Source: WHSW01 sp963759295
Lineage (GTDB): Bacteria; Actinomycetota; Thermoleophilia; Solirubrobacterales; 70-9
Assembly (NCBI GenBank): GCA_963759295.1
Contig: CAVWYT010000005.1
Coordinates: 66,877-130,876, forward strand
DNA length: 64,000 nucleotides
Direction of reading: 5' to 3'
Shown here: positions 25,351-34,270 of the stretch, one piece after another
Numbering within the stretch: the stretch's first letter is position 1
Layout: every line of letters starts with the position of its first letter
Position numbers and translations under genes: made by a program
The notes under the pieces: model-generated
What the model was told of the DNA's origin: nothing
Databases searched by the model: none
What the model saw: only the letters and a program-made list of their open reading frames with translations

Positions 25351-25740
25351 ATGTCGCAGAAGAACATCGAGACCGTTCGCGCAACTTATGATGCCTACAA
25401 CCGCCGGGACTTCGAGGCTATCCCCGCGGGCCACCCGGACATCGAGATCGTTCCGTCCGGCGACCAGCCGCCAATCAAAGGTGCTGAGCGAGTTCGCGCT
25501 TGGATGGAGCCAGACGCCTTCGAGTCCCAGGTGATCGAACCGCTGGATCTTCGCGCCGTTGGACACAAGGTCCTGGTCCGGGGGCGCACCAAGATCCGAG
25601 GAGCGGGAAGCGGCATTGAGGCGGATTTCCTCTTCTGGGCCGTTTGGACCTTCGACGCGGCTGGGCTCACCACCCGGGTCGAGCTCTACCTCGACCATCA
25701 GCAAGCCGAGGCCCTCGAAGCCGCCGGGCTGTCGGAGTAG
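25351..25740 (+). CDS. SnoaL/NTF2-like protein (first of a tandem pair)
   Basis: 129 residues of the SnoaL-like nuclear-transport-factor-2 fold: N-terminal helix 'NIETVRATYDAYNRRDFEAI', strand 'HPDIEIVPSG', and C-terminal strands 'VWTFDAAGLTTRVELYLD'. The cone-shaped fold serves many small-molecule enzymes and binding proteins, so the substrate cannot be named. It ends 'EALEAAGLSE', a tail shared with the proteins at 25744 and 58109. A second copy follows 3 nt after the stop. Expression is probably leaderless. Confidence 0.85.
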   Translation: MSQKNIETVRATYDAYNRRDFEAIPAGHPDIEIVPSGDQPPIKGAERVRAWMEPDAFESQVIEPLDLRAVGHKVLVRGRTKIRGAGSGIEADFLFWAVWTFDAAGLTTRVELYLDHQQAEALEAAGLSE

Positions 25741-25743
25741 GCG

Positions 25744-26148
25744 ATGTCGCGGGAGAAGCTCGATGCGGTGCGACGGTCCAATCGTGCGTTCAACGATGGC
25801 GACCTGGATGGAGCACTCGAAATCTGGGATCCGCAAGCCGTGCTTCAAGACCTGCAGAACGCTCCCGATCAGCCGGTGACGGTTGAGGGCGTTCAGGCGA
25901 TTCGCGAGAACCTGAGCCTCTGGATCGCTGCCTTCGACAAGCTGCGCGTTGATATCGAGGAATACATCGACGCCCCGAACGCCGTGATCTGCGCGGCGCA
26001 CTGGCAGGGGCAGGGCAAAACGAGCGGCATCTCGATTGATGTCCGCCAGTTCGACTTCTACGAGTTCCGCGAGGGAAGGGTCGTTCGAGCGGTCCTCGGC
26101 TTCAGATCCAAGAACGACGCCCTCGAGGCCGCCGGGCTGTCGGAGTAG
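25744..26148 (+). CDS. SnoaL/NTF2-like protein (second of a tandem pair)
   Basis: 134 residues, homologous in fold to the preceding gene: 'KLDAVRRSNRAFNDGDLDGA', 'DPQAVLQDLQNAP', 'VEGVQAIRENLSLWIAAF', 'VRQFDFYEFREGRVVRAVLG'. It ends 'DALEAAGLSE'. The sequence differs enough from its neighbour to be an old duplication. It probably shares the transcript and acts on a related ligand; no catalytic set is obvious. Confidence 0.85.
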   Translation: MSREKLDAVRRSNRAFNDGDLDGALEIWDPQAVLQDLQNAPDQPVTVEGVQAIRENLSLWIAAFDKLRVDIEEYIDAPNAVICAAHWQGQGKTSGISIDVRQFDFYEFREGRVVRAVLGFRSKNDALEAAGLSE

Positions 26149-26182
26149 ACGGCCGACGCCGGGGTGGGCTCCAGGGGCCGGG

Positions 26183-26572
26183 TCACTCGTCGGCGCATTT
26201 CTGACCGGCGTCGAAGGCCGCGTCGAGGATGTCCTGCGGGACGCCGTTGCCCGAGGCCGCCGCGCTGACCGCATTCTGGATGTCCTCGTCGGTGATCGAG
26301 CTCTCGAGCTCGTTGATCGCGCAGTCCGCCTGGCTGTCGGTGAGGTTCTCCTGCGCGGTGAGCACCTGAAGCAGCTGCTGGTTGAACTGGTCGCGCAGCT
26401 GGCTGACGTCGGTGCCCCCGCCGTCGGTGGTGTCGGTCGATTCGGTGGTCTGGGCGGGTGTCGCAGTGGTCGACGTGTCGTCATCGTCGCCGCAGGCGGC
26501 GATGACGAAGGCCGATGCGACGGCGACGGCGAGGACGAGGGCGCGCGTCCGAATGCTCCCTGGGCGTGACAT
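26183..26572 (-). CDS. Small lipoprotein, 129 residues
   Basis: The N-terminus is a lipoprotein signal: a basic start, a Val/Ala-rich core 'ALVLAVAVASAFVI', then the lipobox 'AACG' with the lipid-carrying Cys at about 27. An Asp/Thr-rich linker ('DDDDTSTTATPAQTTES') leads to a helical domain with two Cys ('QADCAIN', 'AGQKCAD'). A good AAGGAG ribosome-binding site lies 9 nt before the ATG. It is anchored outside the membrane; function unknown. Confidence 0.83.
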   Translation of the reverse strand: MSRPGSIRTRALVLAVAVASAFVIAACGDDDDTSTTATPAQTTESTDTTDGGGTDVSQLRDQFNQQLLQVLTAQENLTDSQADCAINELESSITDEDIQNAVSAAASGNGVPQDILDAAFDAGQKCADE

Positions 26573-26706
26573 CTGAGTGATCTCCTTCTCCCCGGAACCT
26601 CGGACGTCGCCGGGTTGATCGTGGTGTGGGGCGCGGGAACTGTAGAGGCCGCCCCGGCGCGGCGCCCGCGGAGCGCTCGTTTGCGGTTAGCTTCGCCGTT
26701 GACCGA

Positions 26707-27657
26707 ATGGCTCAGCGATCGAACACCGAGAACGCCCGAGTGCGCGCCGAGGCTTCGGCGGCGATCGGCGACACGCCGCTCGTCGCGCTGCGGCGGCTCG
26801 GCGAGGACGCCGGCGCGGAGGTAGTCGCGAAGCTCGAGTACCTGAACCCCGGCGGCTCGGTCAAGGACCGGATCGGGCTCGCGATGATCGAGGCGGCTGA
26901 GCTCGACGGCGCCCTCGAGCCCGGCGGGATGATCGTCGAGCCGACCAGCGGCAACACCGGGATCGCGCTGGCGATGGTCGCCGCGGCTCGCGGCTACCCC
27001 CTCGTGCTGACGCTTCCGGAGGGCATGAGCCGGGAGCGCACGAAGCTGCTGCGCTGCTACGGCGCCGAGGTCCACGAGACGCCCTCGCTCGGCGGCATGG
27101 GCGAGGCGATCCGGCTCGCCGAGGAGATCGTCGCCGAGCGCGGCGCCTTCATGCCGCAGCAGTTCGACAACCCGGCGAATCCCGAGGTCCACCGGCGCAC
27201 GACCGCGGAGGAGATCTGGCGTGACCTCGACGGCGAGGTGGACGTGTTCGTCGCCGGGGTCGGCACCGGGGGGACGATTACCGGGGTCGGTCAGACGCTC
27301 AAGGAGCGTCGCCCCGGGGTCCGGGTGGTCGCGGTCGAGCCCGCGAGCTCGGCGGTGCTCTCCGGGGAGCCCCCCGGCCCGCACAAGATCCAAGGGATCG
27401 GGGCGGGCTTCGTGCCCTCGGTCCTCGATCGCGAGGTGATCGACGAGGTGATCACGGTCGCCGACGAGGCGGCGCTCGACACCGCCCGGGCCGCCGCCCG
27501 GCGCGAGGGGCTCTTGATCGGGATCTCCGCGGGTGCCGCCCTCCGCGCCGCGCTCGATCTCGCGGAGCGGCCCGAGCTCGCCGGCAAGCGGATCGTCGTC
27601 GTCGCCGCCGACGGGGGAGAGCGATACATGTCGCTGCCATTCTTTGCCCCCGACTGA
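26707..27657 (+). CDS. cysK: Cysteine synthase A (O-acetylserine sulfhydrylase)
   Basis: PLP enzyme making cysteine from O-acetylserine and sulfide, 316 residues. The PLP lysine is K53 in 'NPGGSVKDRIG'. The substrate loop is 'TSGNTGIALAM', the phosphate-binding loop is 'GTGGTITGVGQ', and 'IGAGFVPSVLD' and 'GISAGAALRAAL' follow. The ATG at 26707 gives the normal N-terminus ('AAIGDTPLVALRRL'). The stop overlaps the cysE ATG (TGATG), so the two form an operon and perhaps the cysteine synthase complex. Confidence 0.96.
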   Translation: MAQRSNTENARVRAEASAAIGDTPLVALRRLGEDAGAEVVAKLEYLNPGGSVKDRIGLAMIEAAELDGALEPGGMIVEPTSGNTGIALAMVAAARGYPLVLTLPEGMSRERTKLLRCYGAEVHETPSLGGMGEAIRLAEEIVAERGAFMPQQFDNPANPEVHRRTTAEEIWRDLDGEVDVFVAGVGTGGTITGVGQTLKERRPGVRVVAVEPASSAVLSGEPPGPHKIQGIGAGFVPSVLDREVIDEVITVADEAALDTARAAARREGLLIGISAGAALRAALDLAERPELAGKRIVVVAADGGERYMSLPFFAPD

Positions 27658-28391
27658 TGCTCGGCCCGGGGACACTGCGCCGGATCGCTCGCGAGCTCTC
27701 CTGCGACGTCGCCGCCGCTCGCGAGCGCGACCCCGCCGCTCGCGGCGTCGGGGCAGTGGAGATCCTGACCAGCTGGGCCGGAGTGCAGGCGCTGCTCGCG
27801 CATCGCGTCGCGCATGCGCTCTTCGAGGCCGAGGTTCCCCTTGCCCCGCGGACGATCGCGTTCGCGAGCCGCGCAGTCACCGGGATCGAGATCCATCCGG
27901 CGGCGAGGATCGGGACCGACTTCTTCATCGACCACGGGTCGGGCGTGGTGATCGGCGAGACCGCCGAGATCGGCGATCGCGTGACGCTCTATCAGGGGGT
28001 GACGCTCGGCGGGACCGGGTTCGCCCGCGGCAAGCGCCATCCGACGGTCGGCGACGACGTCACGATCGGCTCGGGGGCGAAGCTCCTCGGCCCGGTGACC
28101 GTCGGCCACGGCGCCAAGGTCGGCGCCAACACGGTCGTGATCGAGGACGTGCCGCCGAACTCCACCGTGGTCGGCAACCCGGGCCACCCGGTCCGAGTCG
28201 AGGGCAAGCGCCCGGAGGGCCCCGACGCTGACTGGATCCATCTCCCGGATCCGATCGCCGACGCCCTGAACGCGACCTCCGAGCGCCTGACGGCGCTCGA
28301 GCAGCGGCTCGCCGAGCTCGACGGCAAGGCGGCCGAGGGCGAGGTGAAGGAGCTTCGCCCGCGCCACGGCCCCACCTCGGCCGGCGGCTGA
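27657..28391 (+). CDS. cysE: Serine O-acetyltransferase
   Basis: Left-handed beta-helix acetyltransferase making O-acetylserine, 244 residues. Hexapeptide repeats run through 'GIEIHPAARIGTDFFIDHGS', 'VVIGETAEIGDRVTLYQGVT', 'VGDDVTIGSGAKLLGPVTVG' and 'VVGNPGHPVR'. The catalytic 'DHGSGVVIGE' region is intact. After about residue 185 there is a family-atypical helical tail, likely a short coiled coil ('ATSERLTALEQRLAELDG'). CysE normally inserts its C-terminus into CysK; this long tail may alter that contact. It overlaps cysK by one base. Confidence 0.95.
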   Translation: MLGPGTLRRIARELSCDVAAARERDPAARGVGAVEILTSWAGVQALLAHRVAHALFEAEVPLAPRTIAFASRAVTGIEIHPAARIGTDFFIDHGSGVVIGETAEIGDRVTLYQGVTLGGTGFARGKRHPTVGDDVTIGSGAKLLGPVTVGHGAKVGANTVVIEDVPPNSTVVGNPGHPVRVEGKRPEGPDADWIHLPDPIADALNATSERLTALEQRLAELDGKAAEGEVKELRPRHGPTSAGG

Positions 28392-28469
28392 GGGCCGCGC
28401 CGCGACGACAGTCGACTGACTTGCGGATCCCGTGACCGAGTCGACGGTCGCCGGCGCCGCGGGCGGGAC

Positions 28470-28475
28470 TATCCT
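28470..28475 (+). promoter_or_regulatory. -10 hexamer TATCCT setting the pcrA start
   Basis: TATCCT lies 7 nt before the GTG at 28483, so the upstream in-frame GTG at 28432 is probably not used. Confidence 0.45.
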
Positions 28476-28482
28476 CGCCCCG

Positions 28483-30756
28483 GTGAGCACCGAGACCGAG
28501 TACGGCGCGCCGCTGGCGCCCGGCGCCAGTGCCGAGGAGCGCCTACTCGCCGAGCTCAACCCGGCGCAGCGCGAGGCGGTCACGCACGGAGAGGGGCCGC
28601 TGCTGGTGCTCGCGGGCGCAGGCTCGGGCAAGACCCGGGTGCTCACCCATCGGATCGCCTGGCTGCTCGCCACGGGAAGGGCGCGACCGATGGAGATCCT
28701 CGCGATCACGTTCACGAATAAGGCCGCGAACGAGATGCGCGAGCGGGTGGGTCGGCTTCTCGGGGGAGTCTCGCGAGCAATGTGGGTGATGACCTTCCAC
28801 TCCGCCTGCGCGCGGATCCTCCGCGCCGAGGCCCCGCGGCTCGGCTACAAGCGCGCCTTCACGATCTACGACGAGGCCGACTCGCTGCGGATGGTGAAGC
28901 GCTGCGAGGAGGAGCTCGAGCTCGACCCGAAGCGCTACCCGCCGCGGGCGATCAAGGCGGCGATCTCGGGCGCCAAGAACCAGCTCGTCGACGCCTCCGA
29001 CTACGGCGACGCCGCGGGCAGCGGCTTCGAGGAGGCCGTCGCGGACGTCTACAACCTTTATGAGCGTCGCATGGTCGAGGCGAGCGCGATGGACTTCGAC
29101 GACCTGCTCGTGCGCACGGTCAACCTGCTCGAGCTGTTCTCCGAGGTCCGCGAAAAGTACCGGCGGATCTTCCGCTGGGTGCTGGTCGACGAGTACCAGG
29201 ACACCAACCGCGCGCAGTACCGGCTGCTGCAGCTGCTCGCCGAGGAGCACCGCAACCTGACCGTCGTCGGCGACGACTTCCAGGCGGTCTACTCGTTCCG
29301 CGGCGCCGACATCCGCAACATCCTCGAGTTCGAGCGCGACTTCCCCGACTCGACGACGGTGATGCTCGAGCAGAACTACCGCTCGACCCAGCGGATCCTG
29401 GACGCGGCCAATGCGCTGATCGCCCACAACGCCAGCCAGAAGGAAAAGCACCTGTGGACCGACGGGGCCACGGGCGAGAAGCTGACGATCGCCGAGCTCG
29501 ACGACGAGCACGCCGAGGCGCGCTACGTCGCCTCGGAGATCAACCGCTTGGTCGAGGAGGGGATGGGGCGCGACCGGATCGCCGTCTTCTACCGGATGAA
29601 CGCGCAGAGTCGGGTGCTCGAGGACACCCTGGTCCGCTTCGAGATCCCCTATCAGGTGATCGGCGGGACCAAGTTCTACGACCGCGCCGAGATCAAGGAC
29701 GCGGTCGCCTACCTCTCGCTGCTCGCCAACCCCGCCGATGCGATCTCCTTCTCGCGGGTCGTCAACTCCCCACGACGCGGAATCGGCAACCAGACCCAGG
29801 CGCGGCTGCTGTCGCACGCGAACACCATCGGCGATGACATCTGGGACGTCTTCGGTCACCCCGAGGGCGTCCCGGGGCTCGGGGCGGCGGCCCTGAAGGC
29901 GGTGGCACGCTTCGCCGGGTCGATGGCGGCGCTGCGCGAGCGCGCCGAGCGCGTCGGCCCGCTCGCCGAGCTGCTCGAGGCCGTGCTCCACGAGACCGGA
30001 TACATCGAGGCGCTCGAGGCGGAGCGCACGGTGGAGGCGGAGGGCCGGATCGAGAACCTCGAGGAGCTGGTCGGGGTGGCCCGCGAGTTCGACGCCAACC
30101 GCGAGCTGGAGGGCGATCAGGAGCTCACCCCGCTGGAGGAGTTCTTGGCCCAGATCCGGCTCGTCTCAGAGCAGGACAACCTGCGCGAGGAGGAGAGTCT
30201 CGCGACCCTGATGTCGCTCCACAACGCGAAGGGCCTCGAGTACGACGCGGTGTTCGTGATCGGCTGCGAGGAGGGGGTCTTCCCGCACTCGCGCTCGATC
30301 GAGGAGGGGAACCTCGAAGAGGAGCGTCGGCTCTTCTACGTCGGCGTCACCCGCGCCCGGGAACGGCTCTGGATGACCTGCGCGCGGCGCCGGATGCTGC
30401 ACGGTGGCGCGAGCTGGAACCTCCCGTCCCGCTTTTTGACCGAGATCCCGGATCGGTTGGTCGAGCGCCACCTCGCGACGACGGCCACCGGCTGGTCGCG
30501 CGGCGGCGACTCCCCGCGCGACCTCGTCCTCGGCGGCTCACGCCCGCCGGGCAGCGGCTTCTCGGCGCCGCCGCGGCGCGAGCCGACCGCGCCCCCGGTC
30601 CCTTACGCCGTCGGCGATGACGTCGTTCACGCGAGCTTCGGCGAGGGCGTCGTGACCGGCGTCGAGGCCGGCTCCGTGGTGATCGTGCGGTTCGCCGGCG
30701 ACGGCGCCGAGCGCAAGCTGATGGCCGACTACGCGCCACTGAAGAAGGTCGCGTGA
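28483..30756 (+). CDS. pcrA: UvrD/PcrA-type DNA helicase
   Basis: SF1A 3'-5' helicase of repair and replication, 757 residues from the chosen start. Motifs in order: Q-motif 'LNPAQREAVTHGEGPLLVLA', Walker A 'AGAGSGKTRVL', Ia 'AITFTNKAANEMRERV', Walker B 'VLVDEYQDTNRAQYRL', III 'VVGDDFQAVYSFRGAD', IV 'LEQNYRSTQRILDAAN', V 'LMSLHNAKGLEYDAVFV' and VI 'RRLFYVGVTRARERLWM'. The C-terminal 50 residues contain the PcrA-type Tudor-like RNA polymerase-binding segment ('GDDVVHASFGEGVVTGVEAG'). GTG 28432 would add 17 residues, but the -10 hexamer argues for 28483. Confidence 0.95.
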   Translation: MSTETEYGAPLAPGASAEERLLAELNPAQREAVTHGEGPLLVLAGAGSGKTRVLTHRIAWLLATGRARPMEILAITFTNKAANEMRERVGRLLGGVSRAMWVMTFHSACARILRAEAPRLGYKRAFTIYDEADSLRMVKRCEEELELDPKRYPPRAIKAAISGAKNQLVDASDYGDAAGSGFEEAVADVYNLYERRMVEASAMDFDDLLVRTVNLLELFSEVREKYRRIFRWVLVDEYQDTNRAQYRLLQLLAEEHRNLTVVGDDFQAVYSFRGADIRNILEFERDFPDSTTVMLEQNYRSTQRILDAANALIAHNASQKEKHLWTDGATGEKLTIAELDDEHAEARYVASEINRLVEEGMGRDRIAVFYRMNAQSRVLEDTLVRFEIPYQVIGGTKFYDRAEIKDAVAYLSLLANPADAISFSRVVNSPRRGIGNQTQARLLSHANTIGDDIWDVFGHPEGVPGLGAAALKAVARFAGSMAALRERAERVGPLAELLEAVLHETGYIEALEAERTVEAEGRIENLEELVGVAREFDANRELEGDQELTPLEEFLAQIRLVSEQDNLREEESLATLMSLHNAKGLEYDAVFVIGCEEGVFPHSRSIEEGNLEEERRLFYVGVTRARERLWMTCARRRMLHGGASWNLPSRFLTEIPDRLVERHLATTATGWSRGGDSPRDLVLGGSRPPGSGFSAPPRREPTAPPVPYAVGDDVVHASFGEGVVTGVEAGSVVIVRFAGDGAERKLMADYAPLKKVA

Positions 30757-30787
30757 GGCGGAGTCCGAGAGGACGAGGCCTAACCCC

Positions 30788-30804
30788 GCCGCCCTTGGGG
30801 CGGC
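30788..30804 (+). terminator. Possible terminator hairpin between pcrA and folD
   Basis: GCCGCCC and GGGCGGC form a perfect 7-bp stem around a 3-nt loop, 31 nt after pcrA and ending 4 nt before the folD GTG. The following bases (TTCC) are a poor T-run, so it may be a folD leader hairpin instead. Confidence 0.35.
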
Positions 30805-30808
30805 TTCC

Positions 30809-31663
30809 GTGACGGCTCGCGTGATCGACGGCAAAGCGGTGGCGGCGCGCGTGCGCGAGCGGGTCGCCGCGGGGGTCGCCGAGTTCGCCGCCGCGCACGA
30901 CGGACTCGCGCCCGGACTCGCGACCGTGCTCGTCGGCGACGATCCGGCCTCACACGTCTACGTCGGCAACAAGCGCAAGCAGACCGAGGCGGTCGGGATG
31001 CGCTCGATCCACCACGGGCTCGGCACCGAGACGCCCACCGATGAGCTGCTCGACCTGATCGCCGAGCTCAACGAGGACGAGACCGTGGACGGCATCCTCG
31101 TCCAGCTGCCGCTGCCGGTGCAGGTCGACCAGGACGAGGTGATCAACGCGATCGACGCCGCCAAGGACGTCGACGGGCTGACCGCGGCGAGCGCCGGCCT
31201 GCTCGCCCAGGGCAGGCCCCGGCTCGTTCCCTGCACGCCGCGCGGCGTCGTCGAGCTGCTGAGCGAGGCCGGCGTCGAGCTCGAGGGTGCCGAGGCGGTG
31301 ATCCTCGGGCGCTCGATCCTGGTCGGCCGGCCGCTCGCCGCCCTGCTCTTGCAGGCGAACGCCACGGTCACCATCTGCCACTCGCGGACCCGCGATTTGG
31401 CGGCGGTCTGCTCGCGGGCCGACGTGCTCGTCGCCGCGGTCGGATCGCCGCGCCTCGTGACCAGGGAGATGGTGAAGCCGGGCGCGACCGTTATCGATGT
31501 CGGCACCAACCGCACCGAGAAGGGACTCGTCGGCGACGTCGACTTCGACAGCGTGGTCGAGTTCGCCGGAGCGATCACGCCGGTCCCCGGGGGCGTGGGG
31601 CCGATGACGATCGCAATGCTGCTCGAAAATACGCTCAGCGCGGCCTCGGACCGTCCGGACTAG
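30809..31663 (+). CDS. folD: Methylenetetrahydrofolate dehydrogenase / cyclohydrolase
   Basis: Bifunctional enzyme converting 5,10-methylene-THF to 10-formyl-THF, 284 residues. Signatures are 'VGDDPASHVYVGNKRKQTE' with the catalytic Lys in 'NKRKQ', 'DGILVQLPLPVQVDQ', 'KDVDGLTAASAGLLAQG', the nucleotide loop 'ILGRSILVGRPLAALLL', and the C-terminal 'TPVPGGVGPMTIAMLLENT'. The frame is intact. It starts with GTG at 30809, 52 nt after pcrA, with no clear ribosome-binding site. Confidence 0.96.
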   Translation: MTARVIDGKAVAARVRERVAAGVAEFAAAHDGLAPGLATVLVGDDPASHVYVGNKRKQTEAVGMRSIHHGLGTETPTDELLDLIAELNEDETVDGILVQLPLPVQVDQDEVINAIDAAKDVDGLTAASAGLLAQGRPRLVPCTPRGVVELLSEAGVELEGAEAVILGRSILVGRPLAALLLQANATVTICHSRTRDLAAVCSRADVLVAAVGSPRLVTREMVKPGATVIDVGTNRTEKGLVGDVDFDSVVEFAGAITPVPGGVGPMTIAMLLENTLSAASDRPD

Positions 31664-31668
31664 CGATG

Positions 31669-31674
31669 TAGGCT
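31669..31674 (+). promoter_or_regulatory. -10 hexamer TAGGCT upstream of the gene at 31716
   Basis: TAGGCT would start transcription near 31681, giving a leader of about 35 nt that contains the Shine-Dalgarno AGAGGAGGG. This gene is leadered, unlike many neighbours. Confidence 0.4.
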
Positions 31675-31715
31675 GCGGCCCGAGACGACCTCCAACTCCA
31701 CCTCAGAGGAGGGTT

Positions 31716-32234
31716 ATGGACGCAGACAGGCTCAGGACAGGGGAACTGGTCGCCGGAATCTCGGCGGTGGCCTTGTTCATCATCATGTTCCTGCCGTGGT
31801 TCGGCTTCGACCTCGGCGGAGCCGCGGAAGACGCCGCGAACCAGCTGGGGGTCAGCATCGACGTCCCCGACGCGAACTTCAACGCGTGGGAGTCGTTCGA
31901 CTTCATCGACATCGTCCTCTTCGTGACCGTGATCGTCGCCGTCGCCTTCGCCGTGGCGACCGCGATGTCGCAGACCGTGGCCCTGCCGGTGGCCGCGAGC
32001 GCGATCACGGCGGGCCTCGGGATCCTGTCGACCGTGCTGATCATCTATCGGCTGATCGACACGCCCAGCGACGCCGACCGCAAGTACGGGGTCTTCCTCG
32101 GGCTGATCGCGGCGGCCGGGATCGCCTACGGAGGCTGGCGCTCGATGCAGGAGGAGGGAACCAGCTTCGGCGACCAGGCGGATCGGCTGCAGGGAGGTCG
32201 CGGAGCCGCGCCCCCGCCGCCCCCGCCGCCGTAG
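31716..32234 (+). CDS. Four-helix membrane protein, 172 residues
   Basis: Four hydrophobic helices at about residues 13-30 ('VAGISAVALFIIMFLPWF'), 65-85, 90-112 and 125-142, with an extracytoplasmic loop after helix 1. The C-terminus is a Gln/Gly-rich stretch ending in seven prolines. It has a strong AGAGGAGGG Shine-Dalgarno 2 nt before the ATG. The family is common in Thermoleophilia-type genomes, to my recollection, but has no known function. Confidence 0.75.
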   Translation: MDADRLRTGELVAGISAVALFIIMFLPWFGFDLGGAAEDAANQLGVSIDVPDANFNAWESFDFIDIVLFVTVIVAVAFAVATAMSQTVALPVAASAITAGLGILSTVLIIYRLIDTPSDADRKYGVFLGLIAAAGIAYGGWRSMQEEGTSFGDQADRLQGGRGAAPPPPPPP

Positions 32235-32267
32235 CGGTCGACCGGCCTCGGCTCGGGAGCAGAGATG

Positions 32268-32302
32268 GACGCGACGGCCGCCCCAGGGTGGCCGTCGGCG
32301 TC
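32268..32302. terminator. Possible bidirectional terminator hairpin
   Basis: GACGCGACGGCC (32268-32279) pairs with GGCCGTCGGCGTC (32290-32302) with one bulged base and a 10-nt loop, exactly between two convergent genes. T-runs are lacking, so function is unproven. Confidence 0.4.
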
Positions 32303-34210
32303 TCAGGCGTCGAGCACCGCGCCTGCGAGCCGCCTCGCGACCTGCGAGGCCATCGCCATGATCGTCAGCATCGGGTTGACGCCCAGCGAGCTCGGCAGCA
32401 GCGAGCCGTCGGCGACGTAGAGGCCCCGGGCTCCGTGCACAGCGCCGTCGATCGCGGTCACTCCGCGACGCGGATCGGCGTCCATGCGCGCGGTGCCCAT
32501 CGGGTGAAACGCTTCCAGTCGGAGCGCGGAGGTCGGCGGCGACGACGCCTCGAGCTCGGCGATTCGCGCTCGCGGCAGGGTCGGGATCCCCGAGATCTGC
32601 GGGTAGACCTCCCTCGCCCCGGCGGCGTAGAAGAGCTCGGCCGCTCGGGCGATCCCGAACACGAGCCGCGCGGCGTCGGAGGCCAGCAGCCGGTAAGCGA
32701 TACGCAGCGAGCCGTCGCTCGCCAGCCGCACCCGGCCCGCGGAGCGGTCGGAGAGGTGAACGCCGGTCGATGCGAGGTTGCCGAACGCGAGCAGGCGCTC
32801 GGAGTGCTCGCGGCCGATCCCCGGCAGCCACTGGCCTCCGAACGCGAGCGGGGTGAAGGTCGCCTCCAGCAGGATGCCCCGGGGCTCCCACTCGTCGACC
32901 GCGTAGCTCTGCATGACGCCCTCCCAGCCGCGGACCTCGTCTTCGAACCGCGCTCCGACCCAGCACGCCGGGTGGATGCGAAGGTTTCGTCCCAGCTGCC
33001 CGCTGGCCGAGCGGACGCCCGAACGCAGGAGCAGCTCGGGGGTACCGAAGGCGCCACCGGCGAGCACGACGCCATGTCGCGCGCGCACGGAGTAGTGGCG
33101 GCCGCGGGCGCCTTCGGCGACGCCCGCCCGACAGTCGAGGCCGACGGCGCGCCCGCGCTCGAAGGCGATCCGCCTCGCCTCGACGCCGGCGCGCACCCGC
33201 GCGCCGGCCGTCACCGCGCGTGGCAGGTAGGAAACGTGCATCGCTCGCTTCGCGTCCAGCCGGCAGCCGATCGGACACGAGCTGCACTGCACGCAACGCC
33301 CCGCGTTGCGGCGAAGCGGGGAGTGGCTGACGCCGAGCGCGTCGGCGCCGTCGCGCAACAGCTGGCCGTTGCGGCCCATCGCCTCGGGGTCGACCTCGCG
33401 AACGTGCAGCATCTCCTCGATCGAGGCGAAGTCGCCGTCGAGCTCGCTCGCCCACTCGATCCCGTGCTCGGCGCCCCAGCTCGCCAGCACCGGCTCCGGG
33501 GTCCGAAAGCAGGTGCCGGAGTTGATCACGGTCGTTCCGCCGACCGCACGCCCGACCGGAGTCGGGATCGCGGGCCGGCCGACGGCGACCGTCAGCCCGC
33601 CGTCGCGATACAGCGAGGCGAGCGCCGCGATCGGCTCCGCCGGGTAGCTGGTTCGGTCGAGGTGGGGGCCGGCCTCGAGCACGAGCACGTCGAGGCCGGC
33701 CTCGGCGAGCACGGCGGCCGCGACCGCGCCGCCGGCGCCCGAGCCGACGATCGCGACGTCGCATTCCTCCTCGCCTCCCGATGGCTCGAGGTCCCCGGGT
33801 GACAACCTCGCCGGGGCGCCCGGTGGCCCGCCGGGCGCCGGGCTCGCCGCGAGCCCGCAGCTCGCCCGGTAGCCCACCGCCGCCTGCACTCTCGCATCGC
33901 TCGTGTAGCCGAGCCCGGTGAGCACCTTGAGGAACAGCAGCAGGTCGCGGCGCAACGGCGAGGCCGAGCGCTCGAGTCGATGGAGGTAGTCCTGGCGCCA
34001 GGCGAGGCCGGCGCGCGAGAAGCGCCTCATCGCCAGCCACTCGAGGGCGCGCAGCGCGAGCCGGATCTGGCGGACGATCCGCGGCGGCAGCCTCGCGATC
34101 AGCGGCCCGAGGCGCGCGGCGACGTCGACCGGCGCGTCCGCCGAGCCTCGCGTCGCCGTCGCGGGCGCCGCCCCGACGGCCGGGGGCAGCGCCCCGACGC
34201 CGGGGGCCAT
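32303..34210 (-). CDS. GMC-family FAD oxidoreductase
   Basis: 635 residues. The FAD-binding Rossmann loop is 'VAIVGSGAGGAVAAAVLAEAG' (split: 'VGSGAGGAV' then 'LDVLVLEAG') at about 165-190; 'VGGTTVINSGTCFRTP' is the GMC signature region. A cysteine cluster 'GRCVQCSSCPIGCRLDAK' is typical of the cholesterol-oxidase/fatty-alcohol-oxidase branch. The C-terminus has the catalytic-His region 'EAFHPMGTARMDADP' and 'YVADGSLLPSSLGVNPMLT'. The substrate is probably a hydrophobic alcohol. Codons before the ATG still encode family-like 'LSPAEQRILRAFAEA' back to the previous gene's stop but contain no ATG, GTG or TTG, so the true start may be non-canonical or masked by an error. Confidence 0.87.
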   Translation of the reverse strand: MAPGVGALPPAVGAAPATATRGSADAPVDVAARLGPLIARLPPRIVRQIRLALRALEWLAMRRFSRAGLAWRQDYLHRLERSASPLRRDLLLFLKVLTGLGYTSDARVQAAVGYRASCGLAASPAPGGPPGAPARLSPGDLEPSGGEEECDVAIVGSGAGGAVAAAVLAEAGLDVLVLEAGPHLDRTSYPAEPIAALASLYRDGGLTVAVGRPAIPTPVGRAVGGTTVINSGTCFRTPEPVLASWGAEHGIEWASELDGDFASIEEMLHVREVDPEAMGRNGQLLRDGADALGVSHSPLRRNAGRCVQCSSCPIGCRLDAKRAMHVSYLPRAVTAGARVRAGVEARRIAFERGRAVGLDCRAGVAEGARGRHYSVRARHGVVLAGGAFGTPELLLRSGVRSASGQLGRNLRIHPACWVGARFEDEVRGWEGVMQSYAVDEWEPRGILLEATFTPLAFGGQWLPGIGREHSERLLAFGNLASTGVHLSDRSAGRVRLASDGSLRIAYRLLASDAARLVFGIARAAELFYAAGAREVYPQISGIPTLPRARIAELEASSPPTSALRLEAFHPMGTARMDADPRRGVTAIDGAVHGARGLYVADGSLLPSSLGVNPMLTIMAMASQVARRLAGAVLDA

Positions 34211-34270
34211 CGCCTCGGCGAACGCGCGCAGGATCCGTTGCTCGGCGGGGCTGAGTCCCGGCGCGCGCCT

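Noticed and set aside
25012..27675. 887-residue minus-strand ORF opposite the NTF2-like genes and cysK
   Set aside because: Shadow of four supported genes; no domain recognisable.
28432..28482. GTG 28432 as the pcrA start
   Set aside because: It would place the start upstream of a good -10 hexamer that sits 7 nt before GTG 28483; the extra 17 residues are not family-like.
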